A stretch of DNA of 64,000 bases, taken from NCBI RefSeq assembly GCF_001509405.1, contig NZ_CP011502.1, forward strand, positions 2,170,001-2,234,000. The letters run 5' to 3'. The translations under genes were made by a program, and so were the position numbers. Every line of letters starts with the position of its first letter. Position 1 is the first letter of the stretch. The stretch comes from Aeromicrobium erythreum. Lineage in GTDB: Bacteria > Actinomycetota > Actinomycetes > Propionibacteriales > Nocardioidaceae. Shown here one piece after another: positions 17,237 to 26,021 of this stretch. The notes beneath the pieces are model-generated. The model was not told the origin of the DNA. It saw only the letters and a program-made list of their open reading frames with translations, and searched no databases.

Positions 17237-18577
17237 GTGCGACTGACATCCAAGGTCCTCGTGTCGGCGTTCCTGGCGTGTCTGGTCGTCCTGGTGCCAC
17301 TCGGCGCCTCGGCCACCAGCACGCCCACGCCCAGCGCGAGCCCGACGGCGCCCACGGCGCCGGCCACCCCGCCGGACGGCGCCTACATCGGCGTCACGCT
17401 GCAGAACAGCGGTGACGACAAGGCCCCGATCCCCGGAGCGACGCTGAGCGTCGCCTCCTCCTCCGGCACCGAGGTCGGCGAGGCGGTGACCGACCCGAAC
17501 GGACGCGCCTTCATCGCGATCCCGGAACGGGGCAGCTACGTCGTCACCCTCGACACCGACACGCTGCCGTCGGGGATCCAGTTCGCCGGCAGCAACAAGC
17601 GCACCGTCGACGCGCTCCTGGACGGCGGCAACTTCGCCCAGTTCCAGATCGGCGTCGTCGAGCAGGCCGGGCCCTCGCTCGGTGAGCGCTTCGCGGGCGC
17701 CATGGTCAACGGCGTGAAGTTCGGCCTGATCATCGCGCTCGCCGCCCTCGGCCTGTCGCTGATCTTCGGCACCACGAAGCTCACCAACTTCGCGCACGGC
17801 GAGATCATCACCTTCGGCGCGATCGCCACCTACGTCGCCAACCGCGCCTTCGGGCTGCCGGTCATCCTCGCGATCGTCGTGGCGGTCCTCGCCTCGGCGG
17901 CCTTCGGCTGGCTCCAGGACAAGTTCCTGTGGAAGCCGCTGCGCAGCAAGGGCATCGGCATCATCGCGATGATGATCGTCTCGATCGGCTTCGGTCTGCT
18001 GCTGCGCAACGTCTTCCAGTACACGTTCGGCGGCTCGCGCGAGTCGCTCTCGCAGTACGTCAACCAGACGCGCAAGTCCTACGGTCCGTTCGCGCTGGCC
18101 GACAAGGAGATCGCGATCATTCTCGTCTCGATCGTCGTGCTGACGGTCACGTGCGTGGTCCTCATGAAGACCCGCCTCGGCAAGTCGATGCGCGCCGTCG
18201 CCGACAACCCGGCACTGTCGGCGTCGTCCGGCCTGCGCGTCGACGGCGTCGTGCGGTCGGTCTGGGTCCTCGGCTGCGCCCTGACGGGTCTGGCCGGCGG
18301 CCTGCTGGCGGTCAACAGCCAGGTCAACTTCCTCATGGGCTTCAAGCTGCTGCTGCTCGTGTTCGCGGCCGTGACCCTCGGCGGCCTCGGCACCATCTGG
18401 GGCGCGCTGGTCGGGTCGATGATCATCGGCATCATGGTCGAGGTCGGCACGCTGCAGATCGGCATCTGGCCTGGTGTCCCGTCGTCCATCAAGGAGGTCG
18501 GCGCCCTCGTGGTGCTCATCCTCATCCTGCTGATCAGGCCCCAGGGCATCCTGGGCCGCGCCGAGCGGATCGGCTGA
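17237..18577 (+). CDS. livH: Branched-chain amino acid ABC permease LivH with exported N-terminal domain
   Basis: 446 residues from GTG at 17237, which has CCAGGAG six bases upstream. Unlike ordinary LivH (about 300 residues), the first 30 residues form a signal peptide (basic MRLTSK, hydrophobic core, cleavage near GASA). About 110 exported residues follow, with a beta-rich regulatory-like domain: GAYIGVTLQNSGDDKAPIPG, VTDPNGRAFIAIPERGSYVV. Residues about 145-446 are a standard LivH permease with GLSLIFGTTKLTNFAHGEI and MRAVADNPALSASSGLRVDG, the loop that contacts the ATPase. It forms the inner-membrane channel with LivM. First gene of livHMGF. Confidence 0.9.
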   Translation: MRLTSKVLVSAFLACLVVLVPLGASATSTPTPSASPTAPTAPATPPDGAYIGVTLQNSGDDKAPIPGATLSVASSSGTEVGEAVTDPNGRAFIAIPERGSYVVTLDTDTLPSGIQFAGSNKRTVDALLDGGNFAQFQIGVVEQAGPSLGERFAGAMVNGVKFGLIIALAALGLSLIFGTTKLTNFAHGEIITFGAIATYVANRAFGLPVILAIVVAVLASAAFGWLQDKFLWKPLRSKGIGIIAMMIVSIGFGLLLRNVFQYTFGGSRESLSQYVNQTRKSYGPFALADKEIAIILVSIVVLTVTCVVLMKTRLGKSMRAVADNPALSASSGLRVDGVVRSVWVLGCALTGLAGGLLAVNSQVNFLMGFKLLLLVFAAVTLGGLGTIWGALVGSMIIGIMVEVGTLQIGIWPGVPSSIKEVGALVVLILILLIRPQGILGRAERIG

Positions 18578-18588
18578 AAGGGACTCCC

Positions 18589-19584
18589 ATGGACTTCGGA
18601 ACCATCCTCAACGCCGCACTGTCGCAGGCCCTCGGACCACAGGCGATCGTCTTCGCCCTCGCGGCCATCGGCCTCAACATCCACTTCGGCTACACCGGCC
18701 TGCTGAACTTCGGCCAGGCCGGCTTCATGGCCGTCGGCGCCTACGGCCTCGCCGTCACGGTCGTCACCTACGACCAGTCGTTCTGGCTCGGCGTCGTGGT
18801 CGCGCTCCTCGCCCCCGTGGTGCTGGCGCTCGTCCTCGGTGTGCCGACGCTGCGCCTTCGGGCGGACTACCTCGCCATCGCCACCATCGCGACGGCGGAG
18901 ATCCTGCGTCTGGTGTTCGGCGCCGTGGAGACCAAGGACGTCTTCGGCGGCTCGAACGGCCTCACCGGCTTCGCCAAGACCTTCCAGGACCTCAACCCCT
19001 ACTCCGGCGGCGTCGACCTCGGCGTCGTCCGGTTCCGCCAGGACGACCTGTGGTCGCTGACCGTCGGCTGGGTCCTGGTCGCCCTCGGCTGCCTCTTCGT
19101 GTGGCTGCTCATGCGCAGCCCGTGGGGACGCGTGCTGCGCTCGATCCGCGAGGACGAGGACGCCGTCCGCTCGCTGGGCAAGAACGTGTTCGCCTACAAG
19201 ATGCAGGCGCTCGTGCTGGGTGGTGTCTTCGGTGGTCTCGCCGGCCTCTTCCTCGCACTGAAGCAGGCGTCGGTCGTGCCGAGCGACTACTCCACGAACG
19301 TGACGTTCTTCGCCTACACCGCGCTGCTCATCGGCGGCGCGGCCCGCGTGCTCGGTCCCGTCATCGGCGCGATGATCTTCTGGCTGCTCATGGGCGGCAT
19401 CGGCTCGTTCTTCAGCCAGGCCACGTCCGGCTCGAACCCGCTCATCCCCGACTGGGCGATGAGCGACATCCAGTCCAGCCTGGTCCGACTCATCCTCGTC
19501 GGCCTGGGCCTCATGCTCCTGATGATCTACCGACCGCAGGGGATCTTCGGCGACCGGAAGGAGCTGGCGATCGATGCCCGCTGA
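18589..19584 (+). CDS. livM: Branched-chain amino acid ABC permease LivM
   Basis: 331 residues, second membrane subunit of the transporter. LNIHFGYTGLLNFGQAGFMA near the N-terminus and the ATPase-coupling loop GRVLRSIREDEDAVRSLGKN are typical of LivM. Starts 11 bases after livH; ATG at 18589 follows GAAAGGGACTCCC. Its end overlaps livG by 11 bases, implying coupled translation. Ends with the family-typical IYRPQGIFGDRKE. Confidence 0.94.
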   Translation: MDFGTILNAALSQALGPQAIVFALAAIGLNIHFGYTGLLNFGQAGFMAVGAYGLAVTVVTYDQSFWLGVVVALLAPVVLALVLGVPTLRLRADYLAIATIATAEILRLVFGAVETKDVFGGSNGLTGFAKTFQDLNPYSGGVDLGVVRFRQDDLWSLTVGWVLVALGCLFVWLLMRSPWGRVLRSIREDEDAVRSLGKNVFAYKMQALVLGGVFGGLAGLFLALKQASVVPSDYSTNVTFFAYTALLIGGAARVLGPVIGAMIFWLLMGGIGSFFSQATSGSNPLIPDWAMSDIQSSLVRLILVGLGLMLLMIYRPQGIFGDRKELAIDAR

Positions 19585-20476
19585 CACCACCCCCACCACC
19601 GACCCGCTCGCCGGGGTCGCGAACACGCCCGGTGTGAAGAAGCCCGACGCGATCCTCGTCGGCTCCTCCATCACGCGGCAGTTCGGCGGCCTGAAGGCCG
19701 TCGACGTCGAGCACGTCGAGGTCCAGCGCGGTGTCATCACGGCGCTGATCGGCCCCAACGGTGCCGGCAAGACGACGCTGTTCAACCTGCTGACGGGCTT
19801 CGACGCACCGGACACCGGCGAGTGGTCGTTCAACGGCCAGTCGCTGCAGAAGGTGCCGGCCTACAAGGTCGCTCGCCGTGGCATGGTGCGCACGTTCCAG
19901 CTGACGAAGGTGCTGTCGCGCCTCACCGTCATCGAGAACATGCGGCTCGGGGCCACGGGCCAGCGCGGCGAGCGCTTCTGGTCCGCCCCCTTCCGTGCCC
20001 TGTGGTCCGGCCAGGAGGACTCGATCACGACACGTGCCGACGAGCTGCTCGCGCGGTTCAAGCTCGACGCCAAGCGCGAGGACTTCGCCGGCTCCCTCTC
20101 GGGCGGCCAGCGCAAGCTGCTGGAGATGGCCCGCTCGCTCATGGTGGACCCCGAGCTGATCATGCTCGACGAGCCCATGGCCGGCGTGAACCCGGCCCTC
20201 AAGCAGTCGCTGCTCGGCCACGTGAAGTCGCTGCGCGACGAGGGCCGCACGGTGCTGTTCGTCGAGCACGACATGGACATGGTGCGCGACATCTCCGACT
20301 GGGTCATCGTCATGGCGCAGGGCAAGATCGTCGCCGAGGGCACCCCCGACCAGGTGATGTCCGACCAAGCCGTCATCGACGCCTACCTGGGCGCGCACCA
20401 CGACACCGACATCACCGAGCTGGACGAGACCGAGCTCGAGCAGGCCACCGAGGCCGAGCTCGACCAGGAGGCCTGA
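19574..20476 (+). CDS. livG: ABC transporter ATP-binding protein LivG
   Basis: 300 residues. Walker A GPNGAGKTT, signature LSGGQRKLLEMA, Walker B LIMLDEPMAGVNP and the switch histidine in LFVEHDMDM are all intact, so it should hydrolyse ATP and drive amino acid import with LivF. The C-terminus has an acidic extension (about 25 residues, ITELDETELEQATEAELDQE) beyond the usual LivG end. The start overlaps livM, and livF begins one base after its stop. Confidence 0.94.
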   Translation: MPADTTPTTDPLAGVANTPGVKKPDAILVGSSITRQFGGLKAVDVEHVEVQRGVITALIGPNGAGKTTLFNLLTGFDAPDTGEWSFNGQSLQKVPAYKVARRGMVRTFQLTKVLSRLTVIENMRLGATGQRGERFWSAPFRALWSGQEDSITTRADELLARFKLDAKREDFAGSLSGGQRKLLEMARSLMVDPELIMLDEPMAGVNPALKQSLLGHVKSLRDEGRTVLFVEHDMDMVRDISDWVIVMAQGKIVAEGTPDQVMSDQAVIDAYLGAHHDTDITELDETELEQATEAELDQEA

Positions 20477-20477
20477 C

Positions 20478-21302
20478 ATGGCAGAGATCCACGAGCCCGG
20501 CCAGGACGCCGGACGCGAGGCCGCACGCGACGCGAACTTCGCCGAGGAGCGCGCGAAGCACCAGAAGGGCGCCGACGGGGCCATCCTGCGCGCCGACGGT
20601 CTCATCGCCGGCTACCTGCCCGGCGTGAACATCCTCAACAGCGCCGACCTGTACTGCCAGCCCGGCGAGCTCGTCGGCATCATCGGCCCGAACGGAGCCG
20701 GCAAGTCGACGCTGCTCAAGTCGCTGTTCGGCCTGGTGACGATCCACGAGGGCAGCGTGACGCTGAAGGGTGAGGAGATCACCAACCAGCGCGCGGACCA
20801 GCTGGTCACCAAGGGCATCGGGTTCGTCCCCCAGACGAACAACGTGTTCCCGAGTTTGACCATCGAGGAGAACCTCGAGATGGGCTGCTACCAGGCGCCG
20901 AAGACGTTCACGGAGCGCTTCGCGTTCGTCACCGACCTGTTCCCGCGTCTCGGCGAGCGCCGCAAGCAGCGCGCCGGGTCGCTGTCCGGTGGTGAGCGTC
21001 AGATGGTCGCCATGGGTCGCGCCCTGATGATGGACCCTCAGGTGCTGCTGCTCGACGAGCCGTCCGCCGGGCTCTCCCCCGTCCTGCAGGACGAGGTGTT
21101 CGTGCAGACGCGCAACATCAACAAGGCCGGCGTCTCGGTCATCATGGTCGAGCAGAACGCCAAGCGCTGCCTGCAGATCTGCGACCGCGGCTACGTCCTC
21201 GACCAGGGCCGCTCCGCCTACTCGGGCACCGGCCGCTCGCTCGGCAACGACCCGAAGGTCATCGAGCTCTACCTCGGCACGCTGGGCAAGAAGGCGAGCT
21301 GA
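20478..21302 (+). CDS. livF: ABC transporter ATP-binding protein LivF
   Basis: 274 residues, the second ATPase of the system. Walker A GPNGAGKST, signature LSGGERQMVAMGRAL, Walker B LLLDEPSAGLSP and VEQNAKRCL at the place of the switch region (Gln instead of His is usual in LivF). About 40 charged N-terminal residues precede the first conserved strand, longer than in enteric LivF. Last gene of livHMGF, closed by a strong hairpin at 21326-21357. Confidence 0.93.
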   Translation: MAEIHEPGQDAGREAARDANFAEERAKHQKGADGAILRADGLIAGYLPGVNILNSADLYCQPGELVGIIGPNGAGKSTLLKSLFGLVTIHEGSVTLKGEEITNQRADQLVTKGIGFVPQTNNVFPSLTIEENLEMGCYQAPKTFTERFAFVTDLFPRLGERRKQRAGSLSGGERQMVAMGRALMMDPQVLLLDEPSAGLSPVLQDEVFVQTRNINKAGVSVIMVEQNAKRCLQICDRGYVLDQGRSAYSGTGRSLGNDPKVIELYLGTLGKKAS

Positions 21303-21325
21303 CCGCTCCCCTCAGCTCGACCCCG

Positions 21326-21357
21326 AAGGCCCCCGACGCGAGCGTCGGGGGCCTTCC
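21326..21357 (+). terminator. Terminator of livHMGF
   Basis: Inverted repeat GAAGGCCCCCGACGC (21326-21340) pairing with 21343-21357, 24 bases after livF. GC-rich stem without a T run, as usual in actinomycetes. Confidence 0.8.
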
Positions 21358-21370
21358 ACGTGTGCGGGGT

Positions 21371-21787
21371 GAGATTCCCAGGTCGACCTGGGAATCTCCC
21401 GCGAGGCATGGTTCGCTGCCTGGCTGCCCGGTTTCCTTTCACAAGGCACGGTTCTCTCAGCCACGCACGGAGAGCTTTCCGTGCGTGGCTGAGGAAATCG
21501 TGCCTGGAGCTCGCGCCGCGCCGCCTACGAGGCGTCCTACGGTCCTGGGTCGACGAGATTCCCAGCTCGACCTGGGAATCTCGTCGACCCGCCCCTGGAG
21601 TCGGCCGGTGGTCGAAGCAAACGACCCTGGGTCGCTGGTTCCTCCCACGAGGCACGGTTCTCTCACCCACGCACGGAGAGCTTTCCGTGCCTGCCTGAGG
21701 AAATCGTGCCTGGTGCCCGCGCCGCTCCTCCTGGGAACATCCGAGCGTCGTGCGTCGCAGAGATTCCCAGGTCGACCTGGGAATCTC
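21371..21787. repeat. Interleaved array of two palindrome families between livF and livJ
   Basis: The 617-base gap between the converging liv units holds two repeated palindromes in alternating order. Type P is a 28-base palindrome with core GAGATTCCCAGGTC: perfect at 21371-21398 and 21760-21787, and at 21547-21590 with one changed centre position but a 19-bp stem extended by GGGTCGAC. Type Q is about 62 bases, at 21444-21505 (inner 16-bp perfect stem 21456-21471/21478-21493, plus 7-bp outer stem AGGCACG/CGTGCCT) and at 21650-21711 (same plan, three mismatches in the inner stem). A degenerate Q start (AGGCATGG) lies near 21404. Order is P-Q-P-Q-P. No gene is seen in the interval. Confidence 0.8.
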
Positions 21788-21861
21788 GCTCACCGTTGGT
21801 GTCATCCGCAGGTGAGTGGAATCCCCTCACGTCAGGAGAACCAGCGGTACCGCCAGACATG

Positions 21862-21894
21862 ACGAGGCCCCCGGGGGGAACCCGGGGGCCTCGT
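21862..21894 (-). terminator. Terminator of livJ
   Basis: ACGAGGCCCCCGGG (21862-21875) pairs perfectly with 21881-21894 around GGGAA, 25 bases beyond the livJ stop. It can also act on readthrough from the + strand. Confidence 0.8.
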
Positions 21895-21919
21895 GCGGGA
21901 CGTGCTCGACGTCAGTGGC

Positions 21920-23194
21920 TCAGATCGTGCCGCTGATGTAGTCGACCGCCTTGTAGGTGTTGTCGGCGCCGTACTCGTAGATGCCGATGGAGGCGGCCGT
22001 CGGGCTGCCCGTCTCACCCAGCTCGATGGGGCCGGAGACACCGTCGTAGTCGATGTCCTTGCCGTCCTTCAGGAGCGCGGCGCAGTCCTTGAACGTCGTG
22101 CACTTCTCGCCGCCCTCGGTGATGCCCGGGATCTCCTTGGCAATCTTGTCGCCCGCGTCGCTGTCGGCCTTGATGGCCGCGAGCGCCGACACGATGACCG
22201 CGTCGTAGGACTCGGCCGCGTAGGAGTAGTCCTTCAGCTTCGGGTCGACCTCGAGGAGGCGCTTCTTGAAGTCACCGGACGTCTCGGCGCCGGGGATGGT
22301 GCCCTTCGTGCCCTTGAGCGTGCCCTCGGGCAGCTTGCCGCTGTAGTCGGCCGTGTTGCCGTCGACGAAGTAGGTCGGGACCTTCTGCGGGCCGACGTCG
22401 GCCTGCACCAGCTGCGGGATGATCGTGGTGGTCTCCTCGAAGGCGACGAGCACGATCGCGTCCGGCTTGCTGTCGGCGATCTCCTGGACCTGCGAGTCGT
22501 AGGACTGCGCGTTCTCGCCGTAGAAGACCGTCGCGGCGACCTTGGAGCCGGCGTTCTCGAGGCCCTTCTTGATCTCCGAGGCCAGCGTCTCGCCGTAGGC
22601 GTCCTGACGGGCCAGGATCGCGACGTTCTGGCGACCGTCCTGGACGAGCAGGTTCGACATCACTGCACCCTGGAGGATGTCCGAGGGCGCGGTGCGGAAG
22701 TACAGGTCGGGCTTGGCGTAGTCGCCCTTGTCGAAGTCGGTCGACGTGTTGGCGGGCGAGAACATCACGGTGCCGGCCGACATGATCTTGTCGATGACCG
22801 TCATCGAGACGCCCGAGGACGCAGCACCGACGATGACGTCGGAACCGGCGTCGAGCAGCTTGTCGGTCTCGGCCGGGGCGATGCCCGAGTCGGTGTCGCC
22901 CGAGTCGCCCTTCACGCCCTTGACGTCCTTGCCCAGCACGCCGCCGTCGGCGTTGATGTCCTTGATCGCGAGGTCGACGCCCGCGAACTCCGGCGGGCCG
23001 AGGAACGCGAGGCTGCCGGTCTGCGGGAGCAGGGTACCGATCGTGAGCGTGCCGTCGGCCTTCGAGGCCGAGGCCTTGTCGCCGCTGTCGCTGCTCTCGT
23101 CGTCGCTGCCGCTGCCTCCACCACAGGCGGCGAGCACGAGCGCGCCGGCCGCGGCGACCGCAGCGAGCCGCATGGTCCTGGTACTGCGCTTCAT
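21920..23194 (-). CDS. livJ: Branched-chain amino acid ABC substrate-binding lipoprotein LivJ
   Basis: 424 residues. Lipoprotein signal with lipobox LVLAAC; Cys24 should be lipidated and anchor it outside the membrane (lgt and lspA for this pathway are also in the window). A Gly/Ser/Asp-rich linker precedes the periplasmic-binding fold (TIGTLLPQTGSLAFLGPPEF, GVDLAIKDINADGGVLG, FSPANTSTDFD). ATG at 23194 has CGGAGGATCA upstream. It binds amino acids and delivers them to LivHMGF. The gene faces the transporter operon rather than leading it, so it is regulated separately; the 130-base upstream region carries its promoter, which I cannot assign precisely. Confidence 0.93.
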   Translation of the reverse strand: MKRSTRTMRLAAVAAAGALVLAACGGGSGSDDESSDSGDKASASKADGTLTIGTLLPQTGSLAFLGPPEFAGVDLAIKDINADGGVLGKDVKGVKGDSGDTDSGIAPAETDKLLDAGSDVIVGAASSGVSMTVIDKIMSAGTVMFSPANTSTDFDKGDYAKPDLYFRTAPSDILQGAVMSNLLVQDGRQNVAILARQDAYGETLASEIKKGLENAGSKVAATVFYGENAQSYDSQVQEIADSKPDAIVLVAFEETTTIIPQLVQADVGPQKVPTYFVDGNTADYSGKLPEGTLKGTKGTIPGAETSGDFKKRLLEVDPKLKDYSYAAESYDAVIVSALAAIKADSDAGDKIAKEIPGITEGGEKCTTFKDCAALLKDGKDIDYDGVSGPIELGETGSPTAASIGIYEYGADNTYKAVDYISGTI

Positions 23195-23324
23195 TGATCC
23201 TCCGGGAACTCTGGTCCGACCCCCGACGGGTCGAGCCGTAGGACGAAACTAGTCGCCGCGGGGGTCGCGCAGGTCGGGCTCGTGTGAAAGTCCTGTTTCG
23301 TAGTCAACTTGTAATACGGATCGC

Positions 23325-23981
23325 TCACTCGGGTGAGGGATCGGCGCCCGGCACACCGTGCTCCACGACCCGTTCGGCGACCGTGCGCATGGACATGCGC
23401 AGGTCCATCGCCGTCCGCTGGATCCAGCCGAACGCCTCCGGCTCACTGAGTCCCAGGGCAGCCTGGAGCTGCGCCTTGGCGCGCTCGACGACCTTGCGGG
23501 TGGCGAGCTGGTCGGTGAGGTCCTCGACCTCCGCCTCCAGCGCGGCGAGCTCCGCGAAGCGGCTGCGGGCCATCTCGATGGCGGGGACGAGGTCGGAGGC
23601 CGTGAACGGCTTGACCAGGTAGGCCATCGCGCCGGACTCGCGGGCCCGGTCGACGAGATCGCGCTGGCTGAACGCGGTCAGCATGACGACGGGCGCGATC
23701 CGCTCCCCCGCGATGCGGCTGGCCGCGGCGATGCCGTCGAGGCGCGGCATCTTGACGTCCATGACGACCAGGTCGGGCCGCAGGGCCGTGGCGAGCTCGA
23801 CCGCCTCGACACCGTCCGCAGCCTGCCCGACGACGTCGTAGCCCTCCTCGCCGAGCATCTCGGCGAGGTCGAGCCGGATGAGCGCCTCGTCCTCGGCGAT
23901 GACGACGCGGGGACGGTCGGCGGGCTCGCCCGTCACAGAGGTGTCGTCGGTGCGGGGCGTCTCGGTCGGTCGGCTGGTCAC
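23325..23981 (-). CDS. pdtaR: ANTAR-domain response regulator (PdtaR-like)
   Basis: 218 residues. Receiver domain with acidic pocket AEDEAL, phosphoacceptor Asp75 in LVVMDVKMPRLDG, Thr in VVMLTAFSQ and Lys in AYLVKPF. Residues about 155-210 form an ANTAR domain (TRKVVERAKAQLQAALGLSEPEA), which binds paired RNA hairpins and controls transcription termination. This architecture and the location near polA match M. tuberculosis Rv1626 (PdtaR). GTG at 23981 is leaderless (TAACCT six bases before). The cognate kinase PdtaS is not in the window. Confidence 0.92.
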   Translation of the reverse strand: MTSRPTETPRTDDTSVTGEPADRPRVVIAEDEALIRLDLAEMLGEEGYDVVGQAADGVEAVELATALRPDLVVMDVKMPRLDGIAAASRIAGERIAPVVMLTAFSQRDLVDRARESGAMAYLVKPFTASDLVPAIEMARSRFAELAALEAEVEDLTDQLATRKVVERAKAQLQAALGLSEPEAFGWIQRTAMDLRMSMRTVAERVVEHGVPGADPSPE

Positions 23982-23987
23982 GTGAGA

Positions 23988-23993
23988 AGGTTA
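23988..23993 (-). promoter_or_regulatory. -10 box, leaderless ANTAR regulator
   Basis: Minus-strand TAACCT, six bases, then GTG at 23981. Confidence 0.55.
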
Positions 23994-24010
23994 GCGGGCA
24001 CGTGCGGCGC

Positions 24011-24096
24011 GCCGACTTGGCGGAATGGTAGACGCGACGGTCTCAAAAACCGTTGTCCGAGAGGGCGTGCGGGTTCGAGTCCCGCAGTCGGCACCA
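24011..24096 (+). tRNA. tRNA-Leu (CAA anticodon)
   Basis: Cloverleaf of 86 bases: acceptor GCCGACT pairs with AGTCGGC, the anticodon stem ACGGT/ACCGT encloses loop CTCAAAA (anticodon CAA, reads UUG), a long variable arm TGTCCGAGAGGGCGT marks a class II tRNA, and the T-loop GGTTCGAGTCC is intact. The discriminator A and CCA end are encoded. Confidence 0.97.
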
Positions 24097-24112
24097 GCGC
24101 GACCGCGGACCG

Positions 24113-24388
24113 TCAGTCCGACCCGCGCCCCGTCTGCTCCTGCAGCCGCTCGATGTGCTCCGAGGCCTCCGCCTTCGTGAGGTCGGCCGAGAGCGTCTCG
24201 CCAGCGTCGCGGGCGAGCGTGTCGAGGTAGGAGCGCTGCGCGCCGGTCATCGGCTCGTCGCCGGTGACCCAGTCCTGCGGGTCCTTCTCGGTGGTGCCGC
24301 CAGCGTCCGCGCCGAGGACGTCGGAGTCGGGCGTGGAGCCTGCCGTGGAGCCAGGGGACGTGTTCGACGACGTGTTCGATTCAGTCAT
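24113..24388 (-). CDS. DUF3072 domain protein
   Basis: 91 residues. A Ser/Thr/Gly-rich disordered N-terminus is followed by DPQDWVTGDEPMTGAQRSYL and a helical C-terminal half (LTKAEASEHIERLQE), which is the conserved DUF3072 core. Function unknown; the motif family occurs widely in actinobacteria and proteobacteria. ATG at 24388 is preceded by TACGGT six bases away, giving a leaderless transcript. Lies between tRNA-Leu and pyk. Confidence 0.85.
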   Translation of the reverse strand: MTESNTSSNTSPGSTAGSTPDSDVLGADAGGTTEKDPQDWVTGDEPMTGAQRSYLDTLARDAGETLSADLTKAEASEHIERLQEQTGRGSD

Positions 24389-24394
24389 GTCCCC

Positions 24395-24400
24395 ACCGTA
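24395..24400 (-). promoter_or_regulatory. -10 box, leaderless DUF3072 gene
   Basis: Minus-strand TACGGT, six bases, ATG at 24388. Confidence 0.5.
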
Positions 24401-24443
24401 CGTCCGGACGCCGACACCCGCCCGTCGAGCGTCGGCGCCGGGC

Positions 24444-25901
24444 TCAGCCCTCCTCGGCGGGGTGCTCGTAGGCAGGCACGACGCGGTTGATCGCGTCGCC
24501 CATGCGGTGGATCCGCAGCGCGTTCGTGGAGCCGGGGATGCCGGGCGGGGCGCCGGCGACGATGACGACCTCGTCGCCGTGCGAGCACCGTGCGACCTCG
24601 AGCAGACGCTTGTCGACCTGCAGCACCATCTCGTCGGTGTGCTTGACCTCGGGCACGAGGAACGTCTCGACGCCCCACGTGAGCGCGAGCTGGTTGCGGG
24701 TCATGGGGTCGGGCGTGAACGCGATGACCGGGATGTGCGAGCGGTAGCGCGACATGCGGCGGGCGGACCCGCCGATCGTCGTGAACGCGACGACGTAGCG
24801 TGCGTCGATCGCCTCGGCCACCTGCGAGGCACCGCGGCAGATGATGCCGGTGCGGGTCTTCGCCTGCCACGTGTAGGCGGCCATGCGCGGCAGGCCGTGG
24901 TCCTCGGTGGACTCGATGATGCGCGCCATCGTGCGCACTGTCTGGATCGGGTACTCCCCCACGCTCGTCTCGCCGGACAGCATCACCGCGTCGGCGCCGT
25001 CGAGCACCGCGTTGGCGACGTCGGACGCCTCCGCGCGGGTCGGGCGCGGCGCCGAGATCATCGACTCCAGCATCTGGGTGGCGACGATGACCGGCTTGGC
25101 GTTGCGCCGGGCCTTCTCGACGATCAGCTTCTGCACGATCGGCACGTCCTCGAGCGGCAGCTCCACGCCGAGGTCGCCGCGCGCGACCATGAAGCCGTCG
25201 AAGGAGTCCATGATCTCGTCGAGGTTGTCGACGGCCTGCGGCTTCTCGATCTTGGCGATGACGGGGCGGTGGATGTCGAGCTCGTGCATGACCCGGCGGA
25301 CGTCGTCGGCGTCGCGGGCGTTGCGCACGAACGACAGCGCGACGAAGTCGACGCCCTGGCGCAGCGCGAACCGCAGGTCCTCGACGTCCTTGTCGCTCAT
25401 GGCGGGGACGCTGACCGCGACGCCGGGCAGGTTGATGCCCTTGTTGTTGCTGAGGCGTCCCGAGGTCTCGCAGATGGTGACGACGTCGTGCCCGGTGACC
25501 TCGAGGGCACGCAGCCGCACGCGGCCGTCGTCGATGAGGATCTCGTCGCCGGGCGAGACGTCGCCCGGCAGCCCCGAGTAGGTGGTGGACGCACGCTCGG
25601 CGTCGCCGGGGACGTCGTCGGTGGTGATGGTGAAGCGGTCGCCGACGGCGAGGTCGACGGGACCGTCGGCGAAGCGGCCGAGCCGGATCTTCGGACCCTG
25701 GAGGTCGGCGAGCACGGCGATCGCCTTCCCGGTGCGCTCGGCGGCCGCACGCACGTACCCGAGGTTCGCCTCGTGGTCGGCATGGTCGCCGTGACTCATG
25801 TTGAGCCGGGCGACGTCCATGCCCGCCTCGGCCAGCTGGAGGATACGCTCGGCGGTCGCGACGGCCGGTCCGAGCGTGCAGACGATCTTGGCTCTACGCA
25901 C
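24444..25901 (-). CDS. pyk: Pyruvate kinase
   Basis: 485 residues, glycolytic enzyme making ATP and pyruvate from phosphoenolpyruvate. Starts RRAKIVCTLGPAVATAE, with GMDVARLNMSHGDH (substrate site), IAKIEKPQAVDNL (catalytic Lys), MVARGDLGVELP (metal-binding acidic residues) and KPVIVATQMLESM all intact. Full length for the family. GTG at 25901 is leaderless, with TAGGGT six bases upstream. No neighbouring gene shares its operon. Confidence 0.97.
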   Translation of the reverse strand: MRRAKIVCTLGPAVATAERILQLAEAGMDVARLNMSHGDHADHEANLGYVRAAAERTGKAIAVLADLQGPKIRLGRFADGPVDLAVGDRFTITTDDVPGDAERASTTYSGLPGDVSPGDEILIDDGRVRLRALEVTGHDVVTICETSGRLSNNKGINLPGVAVSVPAMSDKDVEDLRFALRQGVDFVALSFVRNARDADDVRRVMHELDIHRPVIAKIEKPQAVDNLDEIMDSFDGFMVARGDLGVELPLEDVPIVQKLIVEKARRNAKPVIVATQMLESMISAPRPTRAEASDVANAVLDGADAVMLSGETSVGEYPIQTVRTMARIIESTEDHGLPRMAAYTWQAKTRTGIICRGASQVAEAIDARYVVAFTTIGGSARRMSRYRSHIPVIAFTPDPMTRNQLALTWGVETFLVPEVKHTDEMVLQVDKRLLEVARCSHGDEVVIVAGAPPGIPGSTNALRIHRMGDAINRVVPAYEHPAEEG

Positions 25902-25907
25902 CCCACG

Positions 25908-25913
25908 ACCCTA
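25908..25913 (-). promoter_or_regulatory. -10 box, leaderless pyk
   Basis: Minus-strand TAGGGT, six bases, GTG at 25901. Confidence 0.55.
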
Positions 25914-26021
25914 TCGACCGCGGGGTGTACCGGCGAGTCACTTTGTCGATCCGCGCAACAAAAGACGCTGAGAGTTCACCCCGCCCGGAGGCAGCGCACG
26001 AGCATCCTCCGGGGCGGGACG

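Noticed and set aside
21371-21787. Integron attC array or attachment site
   Set aside because: No integrase gene or gene cassettes nearby; the elements are simple palindromes between converging operons.
23195-23324. GlnR box upstream of livJ
   Set aside because: Fragments resembling GTnAC and GAAAC occur but not at the required six-base spacing.
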